A stretch of DNA of 64,000 bases from Nitrosomonas stercoris (GTDB taxonomy: Bacteria; Pseudomonadota; Gammaproteobacteria; Burkholderiales; Nitrosomonadaceae). Position 1 is the first letter of the stretch, and the number at the start of each line of letters is the position of its first letter. Below the pieces are notes generated by a model that worked only from the letters and a program-made list of their open reading frames with translations, did no database searches and was not told the DNA's origin. The position numbers and the translations under genes are program-made. This document shows positions 62,534-64,000 of the stretch, piece after piece. The stretch lies in contig AP019755.1 of NCBI GenBank assembly GCA_006742785.1, forward strand, positions 1,922,001-1,986,000, given 5' to 3'.

Positions 62534-64000
62534 TCAATAAACATCACGTTGGTAGCGCCCATCTCGCTGCAGATTGCGTAGATATTCTTCCGCTTCTTCG
62601 CGCTGGACGCTTGCTTGTTCTTCAATCACAGTGACGAGCGTATCATGGACATCGGGCGCCATCCGTGCTGCATCACCACATAAATAAATGTAGGCACCCT
62701 CTTCTAACCAAGCATAAAAATCATGAGCATGTTCACGGATGCGGTGCTGCACGTAAATTTTTTCTGTGCCATCACGTGAAAAAGCTACTTCCATTTTGGT
62801 TAGGATGCCCTCTTTTAGCCAATTTTGCCATTCGGTCTGGTAAAGAAAATCGGTACGGAAATTACGTTCACCAAAAAATAACCATGAACGTCCCCCTCCA
62901 TTTACTTCTCGTTCTTGCATAAAGGCGCGATAAGGCGCTACACCAGTACCTGCACCGATCATAATGATAGGATCATCACCAGTAGGTAGGCGAAAATGGG
63001 GGTTGCTTTGAATGTAGATTGGCAAAACGGAATCAGCAACTGCCCGATCAGCAAGATGGCCAGAAGCGACTCCTGAACGATCTTCTCCATGCAGTTGATA
63101 GCGTACTGGAGCAACCGTAATGTGCGCTTCTTCCGGACAAATTTCTAGACTGGAAGCGATAGAGTAAAGGCGTGGTTGCAAAGGACGTAAACCATCAATG
63201 AAACGCTGTGGATCCAAACCTTTAAGTGGATAAGCGCGAATAATATCAACGATATGATTTTCGTAAAGATAAGTGGCTCGTTGAGCGCTATCCATAGCTG
63301 TAAAAACGTCTGTTGTACCAGTTAATTCACCCCAGTGATCGAGGAAACGCAGAGTGGCCGTGGTAATTTCGAGTGATCCAATGAGTGCTTCAGATAACGT
63401 AACAGACTGATTTTTTATCGTTACAGGATCACTAGGATTCATATCGAGCGCATCCAGCAATGCTTCAACCATGGCTGGATCGTTGTGGGCAACAATTCCA
63501 AGCGCATCTCCTGGCACGTAGGTTAATCCGGAATCAGCCAGTGAAATTTCAATATGCCGTGTATCGCGTGTAGAGCCGCGTCCGGAAAGGGCAATGCTGT
63601 CAATGATGGTTGCTGGAAAGGGATTACGTTTACTATAAGCTGGATCTGCTGCTGGTTGAGCGGCGCCTGCTGTAGCTGCAGAAGATGAGGTCGGGATTGA
63701 AACGGGCGCAGCTGCTGCACGTTCTGCAACCAGTATTTTGAGGATATCTGAGCTCCATGATGCAGCGGGTTCTTCATAATCCACATCACAATCTACCCGT
63801 GGAATAAGTCGTTTGGCGCCTAGTGCTTCAAAACGCTCGTCAAGGCGCTTGCCTGCGCCGCAAAAGTGTTCGTAGCTCATATCACCTAGCGCAAGAATGG
63901 CATAACGCAGTTCAGGCAATGCTGGTGCCTTACGACTTTCGACAAATTCAAATAAATCCATGCCGGTTTGAGGAGGATCGCCTTCGCCATGGGTCGCGGT
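62534..64000 (-). CDS. cysJ: Sulfite reductase (NADPH) flavoprotein alpha subunit, N-terminus cut by window
   Basis: The frame continues to the last base (THGEGDPPQTGMDLFEFV at the edge), so the visible 488 aa lack the start of the FMN flavodoxin domain. Remaining are 'ALGDMSYEHFCGAGKRLDERFEALGAKRLIPRVDCDVDYEE' (flavodoxin end), a linker, the FAD-binding domain ('RLYSIASSLEICPEEAHITVAPVRY', 'ASGHLAD') and NADPH-binding parts ('PIIMIGAGTGVAPYRAFMQERE', 'SWLFFGERNFRTDFLYQTEW', 'YIYLCGDAARMAPDVHDTL'). Known role: electrons from NADPH through FAD and FMN to CysI. The Ala/Ser-rich linker near 63670-63730 fits the domain boundary. Confidence 0.95.
   Translation of the reverse strand, partial: TATHGEGDPPQTGMDLFEFVESRKAPALPELRYAILALGDMSYEHFCGAGKRLDERFEALGAKRLIPRVDCDVDYEEPAASWSSDILKILVAERAAAAPVSIPTSSSAATAGAAQPAADPAYSKRNPFPATIIDSIALSGRGSTRDTRHIEISLADSGLTYVPGDALGIVAHNDPAMVEALLDALDMNPSDPVTIKNQSVTLSEALIGSLEITTATLRFLDHWGELTGTTDVFTAMDSAQRATYLYENHIVDIIRAYPLKGLDPQRFIDGLRPLQPRLYSIASSLEICPEEAHITVAPVRYQLHGEDRSGVASGHLADRAVADSVLPIYIQSNPHFRLPTGDDPIIMIGAGTGVAPYRAFMQEREVNGGGRSWLFFGERNFRTDFLYQTEWQNWLKEGILTKMEVAFSRDGTEKIYVQHRIREHAHDFYAWLEEGAYIYLCGDAARMAPDVHDTLVTVIEEQASVQREEAEEYLRNLQRDGRYQRDVY

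Noticed and set aside
1..64000. CRISPR array, prophage, rRNA operon, toxin-antitoxin or restriction system
   Set aside because: No regularly spaced direct repeats, phage structural genes, rRNA sequence or recognisable defence genes were seen on either strand.

Overview
The window looks like a chromosomal segment of a betaproteobacterial ammonia oxidiser, most likely Nitrosomonas. This is inferred from gene content and moderate base composition, not from a marker gene. The evidence is a sucrose synthase / sucrose-phosphate synthase / fructokinase cluster, a putative sulfate exporter, PEP-CTERM proteins, many IS5-family insertions, and the beta-type order ispE - tRNA-Gln - prs - rplY - pth - ychF. 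No ammonia-oxidation gene is present, so the genus call is moderate in confidence.

Layout. 1-3.8 kb: 5' part of trkA, a membrane-anchored unknown, an Slp-type lipoprotein and an autotransporter-like outer-membrane protein whose signal sequence appears frameshifted. 4.0-11.2 kb: housekeeping block on the + strand (minCDE, lolB, ispE, tRNA-Gln, prs, rplY, pth, ychF). 11.2-14.3 kb: a cation/proton antiporter flanked by two IS110-family transposase remnants and two copies of a ~130-bp palindromic repeat. 14.3-23.6 kb: an anchored unknown, yraN, an ABC exporter, rsmI with an altered AEDTR motif, a three-gene sulfate-exporter operon, a Fur-box promoter, and two PEP-CTERM genes flanking pyrC. 23.6-35 kb: an IS-rich zone. 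It holds a 3-methyladenine glycosylase gene split by an IS5-family element, a LprI-like protein, a beheaded TonB-dependent receptor, and the operon frk - sps - sus, whose sps gene is split by a second IS5-type element.

35-54 kb: uvrB, an aminotransferase, a DUF2235 hydrolase, an FmdE-like protein, a DUF4124 protein, a MITE, glnA, rluD and bamD back to back, tRNA-Arg, rdgC, a Spy-like protein, an APC permease, a deacetylase-family protein, a BaeSR-like two-component system, a Rieske/FAD reductase and fbp. 54-64 kb: a third copy of the IS, a glutathionyl-hydroquinone reductase, an orphan terminator suggesting a small RNA, a polysaccharide deacetylase, sixA, a VIT1/CCC1 protein, an esterase, a Tat-exported transglutaminase-like protein and cysI-cysJ (cysJ runs off the window).

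The most informative signals are the two gene-splitting IS insertions, where removing the element plus one TTA duplication restores an open frame exactly. A 141-bp MITE carries the termini of one of these IS types. Other points of interest are a Fur-overlapped promoter ahead of a PEP-CTERM gene, a possible unannotated sRNA near 56.4 kb, and an RsmI homologue with a changed motif. I found no CRISPR array, prophage or rRNA operon, and no convincing novel multi-gene defence or biosynthetic system. The least characterised conserved-looking unit is the small membrane protein - DUF5395 - sulfate exporter operon.
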